Part shown: positions 23,501 to 31,498 of the stretch, one piece after another
How the letters are laid out: each line of letters begins with the position of its first letter
Position numbering within the stretch: the first letter of the stretch is position 1
DNA from: Mediterraneibacter butyricigenes
GTDB taxonomy: Bacteria > Bacillota > Clostridia > Lachnospirales > Lachnospiraceae
Reading direction: 5' to 3'
DNA length: 64,000 nucleotides
NCBI RefSeq assembly: GCF_003574295.1
Contig: NZ_BHGK01000001.1
Location: 248,001 to 312,000, forward strand
Program-made: the position numbers and the translations under genes
Notes under the pieces: model-generated
Databases searched by the model: none
What the model was told of the DNA's origin: nothing
Seen by the model: only the letters and a program-made list of their open reading frames with translations

Positions 23501-25066
23501 CTGTGCAAATAACTGTTTAAAATATCCAAACAGTGGCTGATTCTTCTGAGACAGTACTGCCAGCGGTGCATCGATACCCATCGCAGCAATTCCTTCTGCC
23601 CCGCGCTGTGCCATGGTCAGAATCGAAGATTTCACTTCTTCATAAGAATATCCGAAGGCTTTCTGCAGTCTGGTACATTCTTCTTTGGTATAAGTAGGAA
23701 CATCCTGATTCGGGATCTTCAGATCTGCCAGATGGATCAGGTTGCTGTCCAGCCACTCTCCATAAGGCTGACGGTGTGCATAATCTTCTTTCAGTTCTTC
23801 GTCATCAATCACTTTTCCTGCCACCATATCTACCAGCAGCATTTTTCCGGGATGAAGTCTCTCTTTTACCACGATCTTCGTCGGATCAATATCCAGGACT
23901 CCGACTTCCGAAGACAGGATCAACTGATCATCATCGGTAATATAATATCTGGAAGGACGAAGACCGTTCCGGTCCAGAACCGCTCCCATCCGATCACCGT
24001 CTGTAAACAGAATGGACGCCGGTCCATCCCAGGGTTCCATCATGGTAGAATAATATTGATAGAAATCTTTTTCCGACTGGGACATGCTGCGATTGTTTGC
24101 CCACGGTTCCGGAATAGAGATCATGACTGCAAGTGGCAGATCCATTCCACTCATCACCATGAATTCCAGCGCATTGTCAAGCATGGCTGAGTCAGAACCG
24201 GATGCATTGATGGCCGGCAGAACCTTGTGCAGTTCTCCGTGCAGGAATTCAGATTCCATCGTCTCTTCCCTTGCCCGCATCTTATCTGCATTACCTTTGA
24301 TGGTGTTGATCTCTCCGTTATGTACGATAAAACGATACGGATGAGCTCTCTGCCAACTCGGTGCTGTATTGGTACTGAATCTGGAATGTACCAGTGCTAC
24401 CGCTGATTCATAATCTTCACTCTGGAGATCGTCAAAGAACAGTCGAAGCTGACCTACCAGGAACATTCCTTTATATACGATCGTACGGCTTGAAAGAGAC
24501 ACGACATAAGTATCATCACTGCTCTGTTCAAAGACACGTCGAATCACATAGAGCCTCCGGTCAAACGGAAGACCTTTTTCCACTTTTCTCGGACGTTCGA
24601 TAAATGCCTGCATAATACACGGCATACAATCTACTGCTTTCTTTCCCAGAATCTCCGGGTGGATCGGAACTTCTCTCCATCCCAGGAAATTGAGTCCTTC
24701 TTTTTCTACAATGACTTCAAAGATTTTTTTTGCCTGATTTCGTTTCAGCTCATCCTGCGGGAAGAAGAACATACCGATTCCGTAGTCTCTTTCCCCACCA
24801 ATAGAAAAGCCGAGGGTGCTACAGACTCTGGAGAAAAATTTGTGTGAAATTTGTAAAAGAATTCCTACACCATCTCCTGTCTTACCCTCGGCGTCCTTGC
24901 CAGCTCTATGTTCAAGATTTTCAACGATTTTCAATGCGTTCTTCACTGTCTCATGTGATTTCACGCCTTTGATGTTCACCACCGCACCAATTCCACAGTT
25001 GTCATGTTCAAAACTGCTACGGTACAACCCTTGTGGGGTCTGCGCTTCCATATTCTGTTTGTTCAT
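20525..25066 (-). CDS. gltB: Glutamate synthase (NADPH) large subunit
   Basis: A 1513-residue alpha subunit that transfers the glutamine amide to 2-oxoglutarate, giving two glutamates. The start MNKQNMEAQT precedes a short propeptide, and the Ntn nucleophile is Cys24 in HDNCGIGAVV. After the amidotransferase domain come the central domain, the FMN-binding synthase domain (GAKPGEGGHLPGGKV, ISGYDGGTGAAP), and the 3Fe-4S motif CVMMRVCNLDTCPVG. The C-terminal GXGXG beta-helix domain follows (for example GNVALYGATSGKAFINGVAG). The ATG at 25066 has AAAGGA eight bases upstream. A longer in-frame start at 25147 would overlap the promoter -10 box and is rejected. Confidence 0.98.
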   Translation of the reverse strand: MNKQNMEAQTPQGLYRSSFEHDNCGIGAVVNIKGVKSHETVKNALKIVENLEHRAGKDAEGKTGDGVGILLQISHKFFSRVCSTLGFSIGGERDYGIGMFFFPQDELKRNQAKKIFEVIVEKEGLNFLGWREVPIHPEILGKKAVDCMPCIMQAFIERPRKVEKGLPFDRRLYVIRRVFEQSSDDTYVVSLSSRTIVYKGMFLVGQLRLFFDDLQSEDYESAVALVHSRFSTNTAPSWQRAHPYRFIVHNGEINTIKGNADKMRAREETMESEFLHGELHKVLPAINASGSDSAMLDNALEFMVMSGMDLPLAVMISIPEPWANNRSMSQSEKDFYQYYSTMMEPWDGPASILFTDGDRMGAVLDRNGLRPSRYYITDDDQLILSSEVGVLDIDPTKIVVKERLHPGKMLLVDMVAGKVIDDEELKEDYAHRQPYGEWLDSNLIHLADLKIPNQDVPTYTKEECTRLQKAFGYSYEEVKSSILTMAQRGAEGIAAMGIDAPLAVLSQKNQPLFGYFKQLFAQVTNPPIDAIREEVVTSTTIYVGSDGNLLEEKEENCKMLQVNNPILTNTDILKIKNIKVDGFKVAEIPITYYKNTSLEKAMDYMFIEVDRVIREGANILILTDREMDEYHVAIPSLLAVSGLQQHLVRTKKRTSVAMILESGEPREVHHFATLIGYGACAINPYLAHESIRQLINSNLLHKDYYAAVDDYNNAVLHGIIKIASKMGISTMQSYQGAKIFEAIGLKEDFIQKYFTDTVSRVGGIGIEEIAQDYIGFHSEAYDPLGLQVDMTLNSEGKHKAKSGGEEHLYNPQTIHMLQQATRRGDYDMFKQYTKMVDEEGEKINLRGQMEFNYPKKSVPLDEVESVDSIVTRFKTGAMSYGSISKEAHETLALAMNQLHGKSNSGEGGEDIERLDTDRCSAIKQVASGRFGVTSRYLVSAQEIQIKMAQGAKPGEGGHLPGGKVYPWIAKTRHSTPGVSLISPPPHHDIYSIEDLAQLIYDCKNANKNARISVKLVSEAGVGTVAAGVAKAGAGVILISGYDGGTGAAPRSSIQNAGLPWELGLAETHQTLIQNGLRERVRIETDGKLMSGRDVAIAAILGAEEYGFATAPLVTMGCVMMRVCNLDTCPVGVATQNPELRKRFAGKPEYVVNFMRFIAEELREYMAKLGVRTVDELVGRTDLLKIKDVPTSERAAELDLSRILYNPYAKEKKGVIFNPKKVYDFELDKTLDEKVLVKQLLPALEKGQKRSMEIDVTNTDRTLGTIFGSEITRRYPEGLEEDTYVIKCNGAGGQSFGAFIPKGLTLELTGDSNDYFGKGLSGGKLVVCPPQGIKFKAEDNIIIGNVALYGATSGKAFINGVAGERFCVRNSGATAVVEGVGDHGCEYMTGGRVAVLGKTGKNFAAGMSGGIAYVLDLNNDLYKKVNKEMVNIERVTDKYDVLELKDMIKEHVAYTNSEVGKEILENFKDYLPKFKKIIPEDYEKMMSAILQMEEKGLSSEQAKIEAFNKIKNGR

Positions 25067-25145
25067 ATCCGCATTCCTTTCTCTGTTAGATCTTTGGAGC
25101 TCAGAAGCTGTTCTCTCGTCCAGCCCTTGTTTCCGCGTTTTTCTC

Positions 25146-25174
25146 AATATACTACATTTTTTTTCGTTTGTAAA
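25146..25174 (-). promoter_or_regulatory. Promoter of gltBD
   Basis: -35 TTTACA (25169-25174), 17-base spacer, -10 TATATT (25146-25151). Leader of about 70 bases; no T-box or glutamine riboswitch seen. Confidence 0.8.
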
Positions 25175-25316
25175 CTGTTTTTTTCTCCAAATTGTCAGAT
25201 AATTAGATTTCTTTCTTATTTTTTCTATTTTATCTGTTAATTATATTCATTTAAAGCCTGTATTTTCTTTTGTGTCTCATCTTTTTTAGATTCACGGGGA
25301 AATTTTTTTATCAGAT

Positions 25317-25345
25317 TTGCCTTTTCCATAAGAATATTATATAAT
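25317..25345 (+). promoter_or_regulatory. Promoter of the cation efflux gene
   Basis: -35 TTGCCT (25317-25322), 17-base spacer, -10 TATAAT (25340-25345), about 30 bases before the start codon. Divergent from gltB. Confidence 0.8.
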
Positions 25346-25375
25346 GTTTCCGTCAAAAATCTGGAGGAATTTATC

Positions 25376-26356
25376 ATGCACGTTGGAAAGAAAATGCAAA
25401 AAAGAGAAAAGTCTGCCATGTCCGTTTCCCTGTACGGAAACCTTGTCTTCGTCATTGTCGAACTGGTCATGGCTATTTTTACCGGATCACAGGCTGTATT
25501 GTTGGATGCAGTTTATGATGGGGTTGAATTTTTCATGCTGCTCCCTTCCATTTTCCTGATTCCGCTTCTCTATCGCCCTTCCAACGAAGCACATCCTTTC
25601 GGATATACACAGATTGAAACCGTATTCGTGGTCGTGAAGGGAATCACCATGCTGACCGTTACCTTCGGTCTGATCTTTAACAACTTCCATTTGATGCTGC
25701 ACGGCGGTCATATCGTTTCTTTCCAGACTGTTGCTTCTTTCGAACTTTTCGCATGCATCCTCGGAATCCTGGTCACAGTATACCTCTATTTTAAGAATCG
25801 TTCCATGCACTCTCCTCTGATCACTATAGAACTTCAGGGCTGGAAAATTGACAGTGTGGTTTCTCTCGGCATGGCCTTTGCTTTCCTTTTGCCCCGTTTT
25901 GTGACTTTCTCATGGTTTCAGTATGTAATCCCCTATCTGGATCAGATCATCACTATCACACTTTCCGTTATCATGCTCCCGACTCCGGTTAAGACCGTGA
26001 TCACCGGAATCCGTGACCTTTTGCTGATTCCGCCGGAGGAAGAAACCATTCAGGATATCAAAACGACCATAGAACCCATCATTGGAATCTACGGTCATAA
26101 AAATCTGTATTATGATATTCTCCGAACCGGACGTAAAATCTGGATCAGTGTGTATATCACCTTTGACAAGGATATCATTTCTTTATCCAAATTCAAAGAT
26201 CTCCAGACTCAGTGTATCCTCGCTCTTGCCGAAAAATATCAGGATTTCTATTTTGAACTGCTTCCGGATATCGAATTCGATGGAATCGAGGAAGATCTCC
26301 CAAACTCTGAATCCAGTGTTGCATCTCCCTCAGAATCCGGTGCCGACTCCCTCTGA
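25376..26356 (+). CDS. Cation diffusion facilitator family transporter
   Basis: A 326-residue membrane protein of the CDF family. Membrane segments are seen around LVFVIVELVMAIF, LPSIFLIPLLY, GITMLTVTFGLIF, LFACILGILVTVYLYF, and the 155-200 region. The first metal site appears as DAVYDGVE, close to the usual HxxxD pattern but with Asp where many zinc CDFs have His, so the metal could be different. HPFGYTQIET is the loop after helix 2. A cytoplasmic ferredoxin-like domain follows (from about 225). ATG at 25376 after GGAGGAATTTATC. The last 27 bases overlap the convergent CPBP gene. Confidence 0.88.
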   Translation: MHVGKKMQKREKSAMSVSLYGNLVFVIVELVMAIFTGSQAVLLDAVYDGVEFFMLLPSIFLIPLLYRPSNEAHPFGYTQIETVFVVVKGITMLTVTFGLIFNNFHLMLHGGHIVSFQTVASFELFACILGILVTVYLYFKNRSMHSPLITIELQGWKIDSVVSLGMAFAFLLPRFVTFSWFQYVIPYLDQIITITLSVIMLPTPVKTVITGIRDLLLIPPEEETIQDIKTTIEPIIGIYGHKNLYYDILRTGRKIWISVYITFDKDIISLSKFKDLQTQCILALAEKYQDFYFELLPDIEFDGIEEDLPNSESSVASPSESGADSL

Positions 26357-27232
26357 TCCTTCTGCCGTCTCATTTGTATTTATGTCCCTGATCTTAACAA
26401 AGGCGCAGGCAGATACAAAAGCGGCTCCCACCGTACTGATACACAACGGCCAGAATCCCGAAAACATCCAGGTAAATCCATCTGCCTTTGTCACGAGCAA
26501 AGAAACCAGGTTCATCGTAATATGCAGGCACGCTGCCGCTTTCAGGGAACCGTATTTTTCATAGACATAAGCCAGAAACAGCCCCATCACAAAGCCGTAA
26601 ACGATCTGAACCAGATTTCCATGCGTCACGGCAAAAAACATCGCCGACATCAGCATAGCTTTCTTAAATCCAAATCCCTGTTCATACCGTTTGAATATCA
26701 CACCTCTGAAAATCATTTCTTCCGATAACGGCATCAAAATTCCCAGACACAGAATCTGTACCTCAAATCCGGCCGAATACATCGCCTGACTGGTCTTCTG
26801 ATATGCGTCGCTGTAAAAAGCCAGTCCCGCCAGATTCATCAGATTATTCAGCGCAATACACATTCCCACGCCCAGCAGCAGAATCCACAGATACCTGCCG
26901 GCAGAAGCTCTTTCTGTTGTCACAGCACCTTCCAGCTTTTCCTTCTTCCGATCATGCAGGAAGAATGCTGCAGAAACCGCCAGTGTGATCAGTGCACCAA
27001 AGGCAGAGATTTCCACCAGTCTGGAATTGATTACCTGAAGCAATTCATTCATATGATCCATAACGTATTGCTGGATCTGATCCATTCCCATCTTTTTCGC
27101 CTGTGTCTCTGCCATATATCCGCCAAGCACAACTGCTTCCGCCGCCGTAACAGCCACCAGATTGACTAGCCAGTACAGGATTAACGGACCCACAAGATAT
27201 CCGAAACTTTTCTTATTATTTTCCATCTGCAT
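26330..27232 (-). CDS. CPBP family intramembrane glutamic protease
   Basis: A 300-residue multi-pass membrane protein. The CPBP/Abi motifs are SEEMIFRGVIFKR (the EExxxR box), FFAVTHGNLVQ and CLHITMNL. The family includes CAAX-processing and bacteriocin-related proteases. The substrate here is unknown. The ATG at 27232 overlaps the alaX 3' end by 17 bases, with AGGAG six bases upstream, so it is coupled to alaX. A frame extension to 27352 lies inside alaX and has no ribosome site. The C-terminus is hydrophilic and its last codons overlap the cation transporter gene on the other strand. Confidence 0.9.
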   Translation of the reverse strand: MQMENNKKSFGYLVGPLILYWLVNLVAVTAAEAVVLGGYMAETQAKKMGMDQIQQYVMDHMNELLQVINSRLVEISAFGALITLAVSAAFFLHDRKKEKLEGAVTTERASAGRYLWILLLGVGMCIALNNLMNLAGLAFYSDAYQKTSQAMYSAGFEVQILCLGILMPLSEEMIFRGVIFKRYEQGFGFKKAMLMSAMFFAVTHGNLVQIVYGFVMGLFLAYVYEKYGSLKAAACLHITMNLVSLLVTKADGFTWMFSGFWPLCISTVGAAFVSACAFVKIRDINTNETAEGSEGVGTGF

Positions 27233-28493
27233 TGTCCACTCCTGTTTCTTTTCTTCCGTACGCTTCCAACATCTGTCTGATCTGCTCTTTTCCTGCAGAA
27301 TTTTTGCAAGAACCTTGTACCATATCCGGTTTTCCGCCTCCCCGGCCGTCAAATGTATGATTCAGCATTTCTGCAACCGGACGCATATTCAACGTCCGGC
27401 TTCCTGCAATGTATCGGAATCCCGCACTCTGTTTTTCCTGTTTTTGTTCTGTATTCTTTCCGGTTTCCGCCGTTGTATTTTCTTTGGAAGGTCTCCCGCT
27501 GTCCAGATGCTCCTCGGAAATAATCAGACAGCATTTCGCACCTTGATCCAGAATTCCGTTCAGATACGCGCGCATCTCATCCGGTTTTAAGTTTTCCCGA
27601 AACAGGCAGATAAGCTCTCCGCTTCTTACTTCCGGAAGCTTTGACAAGATCAACTGTTTCTGGAGAGTTTTACACTCTTCTTTCCAGCGATCCCGTTCCT
27701 CTTTCAGTCGCTCCACCGCCTCATCGATCTCTGTCTCTTTCGCACACAGCGAATGGGAAATCCGTGCCGCACGCAACTCCTTCGCCCCATAATCTCTCAG
27801 GGCACGAAAGCCGCAAAGCAATGTCATCCGCACACCACCTTTATAACGCTGTACTCCGGTCAGCTTGATCACGCCGATCTCTCCGGTTCTCGTTACATGA
27901 GGTGCACAACAGGCACAGACGTCATATCCCGGAATCGTAATAATCCGAACCGCTCCTTCGATCTCGATCTTACTTCGATATTCCAGGCTTTCCAGTTCCT
28001 TTTTGGAAGGATAACTTACCAGAACCTCCACATTTTCAACCACCGCGCGGTTTGCTTCCCACTCAATTTTTTCCAGTTGTTCTCTGGAAATCTCACCGTC
28101 GAAATCCATGGTACAGACTTCGTCGCCCAGATGAAACCCTACATTGTTGTAACCAAACCATTTATGAACAATACCGGAGACAATGTGTTCTCCGGTATGT
28201 TGCTGCATTTTATCAAAACGCTGTTCCCAGTTCAGTTTTCCTGTGATTTCTTTTCCTTCTGCAAAAGGGGCATTGGTTCTGTGCCAGATCACGCCATCCT
28301 TTTCCTGTGTGTCCAACACTTCCACATCATCCAGCCAGCCGGTATCCCCATACTGTCCGCCCCCTTCCGGAAAAAATATGCTTCTGTCCAGTACCACTTT
28401 GTACTGTCCTTCTTTTTGATCCTTCGTACAGGAAAGTACGGTTCCACGAAATTCTTTTAAGTATCCGTCTTCGTAGAATAATTTTTCCGTCAC
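27216..28493 (-). CDS. alaX: Alanyl-tRNA editing protein AlaX (long form, with DHHA1-like tail)
   Basis: A 425-residue trans-editing protein that removes serine or glycine from mischarged tRNA-Ala. The editing zinc site is seen as HTGEH (His99, His103) and CACCAPH (about 200). The N-terminal segment FFPEGGGQYGDTG is typical of the AlaX core. The C-terminal part ends with the DHHA1-like HTFDGRGGGKPDMVQGS region, marking the long AlaX type. The start is a GTG at 28493, six bases after the argS stop, so translation is probably coupled. Its place after argS makes a small translation-fidelity unit. Confidence 0.92.
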   Translation of the reverse strand: MTEKLFYEDGYLKEFRGTVLSCTKDQKEGQYKVVLDRSIFFPEGGGQYGDTGWLDDVEVLDTQEKDGVIWHRTNAPFAEGKEITGKLNWEQRFDKMQQHTGEHIVSGIVHKWFGYNNVGFHLGDEVCTMDFDGEISREQLEKIEWEANRAVVENVEVLVSYPSKKELESLEYRSKIEIEGAVRIITIPGYDVCACCAPHVTRTGEIGVIKLTGVQRYKGGVRMTLLCGFRALRDYGAKELRAARISHSLCAKETEIDEAVERLKEERDRWKEECKTLQKQLILSKLPEVRSGELICLFRENLKPDEMRAYLNGILDQGAKCCLIISEEHLDSGRPSKENTTAETGKNTEQKQEKQSAGFRYIAGSRTLNMRPVAEMLNHTFDGRGGGKPDMVQGSCKNSAGKEQIRQMLEAYGRKETGVDNADGK

Positions 28494-28499
28494 GTTATC

Positions 28500-30266
28500 T
28501 TACATCCTTTCCGGAGCTTCAAATCCAAGCAGATCAATACAGCACTCCAGCACTCTTCTCGTCACATCCAGAAGCGCAAGATAACTCTTCTTTCTTGCTT
28601 CCTCTTCTTCAGAGAGGATCTTGGTCTCATGATAGAACCTGTTGAAGGTATTTGCCAAATCATAAATATATGCACAGATCTTATGCGGTGCATTTTCCTG
28701 ACTTACATTCTGGATCATCTCATTGAATTTTCCCACTTCCAGCATCAGATCCTTTTCAATCTTACTGATCGGATCCAACAGTTTCAGATCTGTCAGATCT
28801 CCGTTTGTCTCTTTATATTTTGCAAGAATGGATTTGATTCTGACGATCGTGTAAAGAATGTACGGTCCTGTATTTCCTTCAAAGGAAGTAAAACGATCCA
28901 CATCAAACACATAATCCTTGGATGCCTGGTTGGAAAGATCTCCGTATTTGATTGCTGCAAGACCTACGGTCTCCGCAATCTTTTTGGCTTCCTCTTCCGA
29001 AACTGTACGGTTCTCCTGGATCTTTTTGTACATTTCTTCCTCGATCTCCCGAATCAGGTTCTCCAGACGCATTACGCCGCCTTCTCTCGTCTTGAATGGC
29101 TTGCCGTCTTTTCCATTCATCGTACCAAATCCCAGGAATTTTAAGTCCACTTCCGGTTTTACAATTCCGGTCTTCTTCGCACAGCGGAAGACCTGTACGA
29201 AATGCAGTTCCTGACGCTTGTCCACCACGTAGATCACTTCGTCCGGATCATACTTTTCTTCCCGTTCCACCAATGTTGCCAGATCTGTCGTATCGTAAAG
29301 AGCTGCTCCATCTGACTTCAAGATCATACAAGGCGGAATCTCCTTGGTATCTGTCTCTTCTTTGACATCTACCACCAACGCTCCGTCATCCAGATGCGCA
29401 TAGCCTTCTTCCTTCAGACGCTCTACCATTCCCGGAATATAGGCCTGGGCATCCGCCTCTCCTTTCCAGAGGTCAAATTCCACATGCAGCTTGGCATAAT
29501 TTTTCTTCAGATCTGCCACAGACACTGCCATGATATGTTTCCAGATCGCACGGTATCCCGGATAACCATTCTGAAGAAGATATGTTGCATGAAGCGCCTC
29601 TTCCCTGTACTCTTCATGCTCCTTTGCATAGGCACTTGCTGTCGGATAGATTTCTTCCAGCTCTCCGATGGTAAACGGTGCCTCTGTGGGATATTCTCCT
29701 TTATAATTCTCATCAAAATAAACCAAATCCGGTTGTCTCTTTTTCAGCTCGGTAATGATCAGTCCCATCTGATATCCCCAGTCACCCAGATGGATATCTC
29801 CGGTTACATCATTGCCCACAAAACGCTGGATTCTCTTGATACTCTCTCCGATGATAGCCGAACGAAGATGTCCGACATGCAGCGGTTTCGCTACGTTTGG
29901 TCCACCGTAGTCGATCATGATCTTCTTCGGTTCTGCTTCCATCTGCGCACCCAGCTTTTCATCTTCCGCCATCTGCGCAACATATTCTGATACAAAAGAC
30001 GGGCTGAGCGTCAAGTTGATAAACCCCGGCTTTACCGATTCTGCCTTTTCAAACATCGGCTGATATTTCAACTGCTCCACCACATCATCTGCGATCATAA
30101 ATGGTGCCTTTTTATATTTTTTTGCACCGGCCATTGCTCCGTTACACTGATATTCGCATAAGTCCGGACGATTGGATACCGTTACCTTGGCTAATGCTTT
30201 ATCATAACCTGCCTTTTCAAACGCTTCTTCCAGACAGGATGTAATTTTTTCTGAAATCTTTTCCAT
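28500..30266 (-). CDS. argS: Arginyl-tRNA synthetase
   Basis: A 588-residue class I synthetase charging tRNA-Arg. The N-terminal Add-1 domain (1-about 110) precedes the active site with PNVAKPLHVGHLRS (HIGH signature at 130-133). A KMSKS-like site is replaced by the GKPFKTREGG segment usual for many ArgS enzymes. The DALR anticodon-binding domain is C-terminal (FNRFYHETKIL). ATG at 30266 after AGGAGGAAT. A promoter lies 40 bases upstream. A tRNA-Arg(CCG) gene lies 1 kb away. Confidence 0.97.
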   Translation of the reverse strand: MEKISEKITSCLEEAFEKAGYDKALAKVTVSNRPDLCEYQCNGAMAGAKKYKKAPFMIADDVVEQLKYQPMFEKAESVKPGFINLTLSPSFVSEYVAQMAEDEKLGAQMEAEPKKIMIDYGGPNVAKPLHVGHLRSAIIGESIKRIQRFVGNDVTGDIHLGDWGYQMGLIITELKKRQPDLVYFDENYKGEYPTEAPFTIGELEEIYPTASAYAKEHEEYREEALHATYLLQNGYPGYRAIWKHIMAVSVADLKKNYAKLHVEFDLWKGEADAQAYIPGMVERLKEEGYAHLDDGALVVDVKEETDTKEIPPCMILKSDGAALYDTTDLATLVEREEKYDPDEVIYVVDKRQELHFVQVFRCAKKTGIVKPEVDLKFLGFGTMNGKDGKPFKTREGGVMRLENLIREIEEEMYKKIQENRTVSEEEAKKIAETVGLAAIKYGDLSNQASKDYVFDVDRFTSFEGNTGPYILYTIVRIKSILAKYKETNGDLTDLKLLDPISKIEKDLMLEVGKFNEMIQNVSQENAPHKICAYIYDLANTFNRFYHETKILSEEEEARKKSYLALLDVTRRVLECCIDLLGFEAPERM

Positions 30267-30302
30267 TTTCCAGGATTCCTCCTTTATCTTTTCTGCGTAC
30301 CT

Positions 30303-30331
30303 AGTATATCATTTGTGACCCTAAAAAACAA
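30303..30331 (-). promoter_or_regulatory. Promoter of argS-alaX-CPBP
   Basis: -35 TTGTTT (30326-30331), 17-base spacer, -10 TATACT (30303-30308) with a TGA extension. Confidence 0.75.
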
Positions 30332-30373
30332 CGGATTGTCGCGTATTATGTTGGCATTCTGCTGGTTTTCCCC

Positions 30374-31027
30374 TCATTTTCCAACGGATTTTTCCAGATC
30401 TGTCAGGGCACTCCCAAGAATCTTGTCCTTCTCTTTTGCCTTTTCAAACTTCGCTTCCACCGATTCCACCAGCATTTTAACTTCTCCGTCTTTTGCCGCC
30501 TCTGCCAGAACCGCCTTCGCATCCTCATCATATAGGCTGTTACAGATCCAGTAGGTTCCATCCTGCCTCTGACACACATACAGATCCCCCAGCCCCGGTA
30601 CCGGTGTATCGATTCCCCGGATCTTCATTTCATATTCCACAAAAACCGCATAGCCCGTCCGGATCTTTGCCTTACGCATATGTATCTTCAGATTCTGATA
30701 GGTTTCCACAAATTTGTGATTGCTCTCGATTTCTTTTTGGAACGCCTCACTGACCACCGGCGTGATCTGACGGATTGCTTCCACATCCCCATCCGTCATC
30801 CACTCATAATATTGTCCGATCAGATCTTCTATCTCCTGCTTTTCTTCCCGGCTGCATACCTCCATAACATTCTGATCCCGCGAAGCTGATCCGTCTGCAT
30901 TCTGTGTTACCATTCCCGCTGTTTCGATCACCTTTTCTTCCGAAATACTGTCTTTCGTCAGTACAACCGCAGAGCCAAGCACGAGAATTCCCGTTGCAAT
31001 GACACATGCCATCTGTTTTCCTTTCAT
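30374..31027 (-). CDS. Secreted or membrane-anchored protein of unknown function
   Basis: A 217-residue protein starting MKGKQMACVIATGILVLGSAV. One N-terminal hydrophobic segment (about 7-24) acts as signal or anchor. The extracytoplasmic part has IEDLIGQYYEWMTDGDVEAIRQI, a helix common in NTF2-like folds, then GYAVFVEYEMKIRG, LGDLYVCQRQDGTYWICN, and a lysine/glutamate-rich helical C-terminus. An NTF2-like fold is plausible but unproven. ATG at 31027 with GAGGG eight bases upstream. Not clearly in an operon: argS has its own promoter downstream. Confidence 0.8.
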   Translation of the reverse strand: MKGKQMACVIATGILVLGSAVVLTKDSISEEKVIETAGMVTQNADGSASRDQNVMEVCSREEKQEIEDLIGQYYEWMTDGDVEAIRQITPVVSEAFQKEIESNHKFVETYQNLKIHMRKAKIRTGYAVFVEYEMKIRGIDTPVPGLGDLYVCQRQDGTYWICNSLYDEDAKAVLAEAAKDGEVKMLVESVEAKFEKAKEKDKILGSALTDLEKSVGK

Positions 31028-31204
31028 CACACAATCCCTCTCTTTTACATTCTGATTTCTCCTCTCTCGTGTTTTTTCTTCTATCTCTTCGGATGTTTTC
31101 TCAAGTGTTCTCCTCTGTTCCCCATCCCGTCAGCCGCCGAACGGGGCAATGCCTGCAAAATGTTTTGGGTACAGAAAATTTCCCCAGGCAATCCCAAAAA
31201 TAAC

Positions 31205-31222
31205 TTCCGACACATTTCGGAA
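31205..31222. repeat. Short inverted repeat TTCCGA-N6-TCGGAA
   Basis: A 6-bp arm pair in the otherwise gene-free stretch 31031-31253, upstream of the secreted protein gene. No good -35/-10 pair was found in this stretch. Confidence 0.3.
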
Positions 31223-31253
31223 TGATGTGCAATCGTCAGTATGTCCGGCACGC

Positions 31254-31300
31254 AAAAAAAGAGCGAAATACTTGTGATTTCTCTTAAGTATCCCGCTCTT
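31254..31300 (-). terminator. Terminator of tRNA-Arg
   Basis: AAGAGCGGGATACTT (complement of 31286-31300) pairs with AAGTATTTCGCTCTT, two mismatches or wobbles, followed by seven U residues. Confidence 0.85.
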
Positions 31301-31311
31301 CTTATCCCTAA

Positions 31312-31383
31312 CACGTCTGGGCGGAATCGAACCGCCGCTCCTGCCTCCGGAGGGCAGTGCTCTATCCCCTGAGCTACAGACGC
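31312..31383 (-). tRNA. tRNA-Arg (anticodon CCG)
   Basis: A 72-base cloverleaf. Acceptor GCGTCTG/CAGACGT (first pair G-U), D stem GCTC/GAGC, anticodon stem CTGCC/GGCAG with loop CTCCGGA (anticodon CCG, reading CGG), 4-base variable loop, T stem GGCGG/CCGCC with TTCGATT, and discriminator G. CCA is not encoded. It has its own promoter, a 5' leader hairpin and a terminator. Confidence 0.95.
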
Positions 31384-31385
31384 AT

Positions 31386-31421
31386 AACAGGAATGTCTCC
31401 TCAACCGGAAACATCCCTGTT
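31386..31421 (-). other. Leader hairpin directly before tRNA-Arg
   Basis: AACAGGGATGT and ACATTCCTGTT (complements of 31411-31421 and 31386-31396) form an 11-bp stem with one wobble, two bases before the tRNA 5' end. It may guide RNase P processing. Confidence 0.55.
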
Positions 31422-31450
31422 ATATTAGCACAAATCATTTCAAATGTAAA
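31422..31450 (-). promoter_or_regulatory. Promoter of tRNA-Arg
   Basis: -35 TTTACA (31445-31450), 17-base spacer, -10 TAATAT (31422-31427). Confidence 0.75.
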
Positions 31451-31498
31451 GTCCCTCTGTCCAGATAATCATAGCGTATTTCCCGATAAAATTTTCTG

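Noticed and set aside
20525-25147. gltB with an extra 27-residue N-terminus
   Set aside because: The extension starts at a TTG overlapping the promoter -10 box, and the normal propeptide length is obtained from the ATG at 25066.
25237-25470. Minus-strand frame over the start of the cation transporter
   Set aside because: It covers the divergent promoter region of the transporter and has no ribosome site.
31081-31438. Two minus-strand frames across the tRNA-Arg gene
   Set aside because: They run through the tRNA and its terminator, so they are chance frames.
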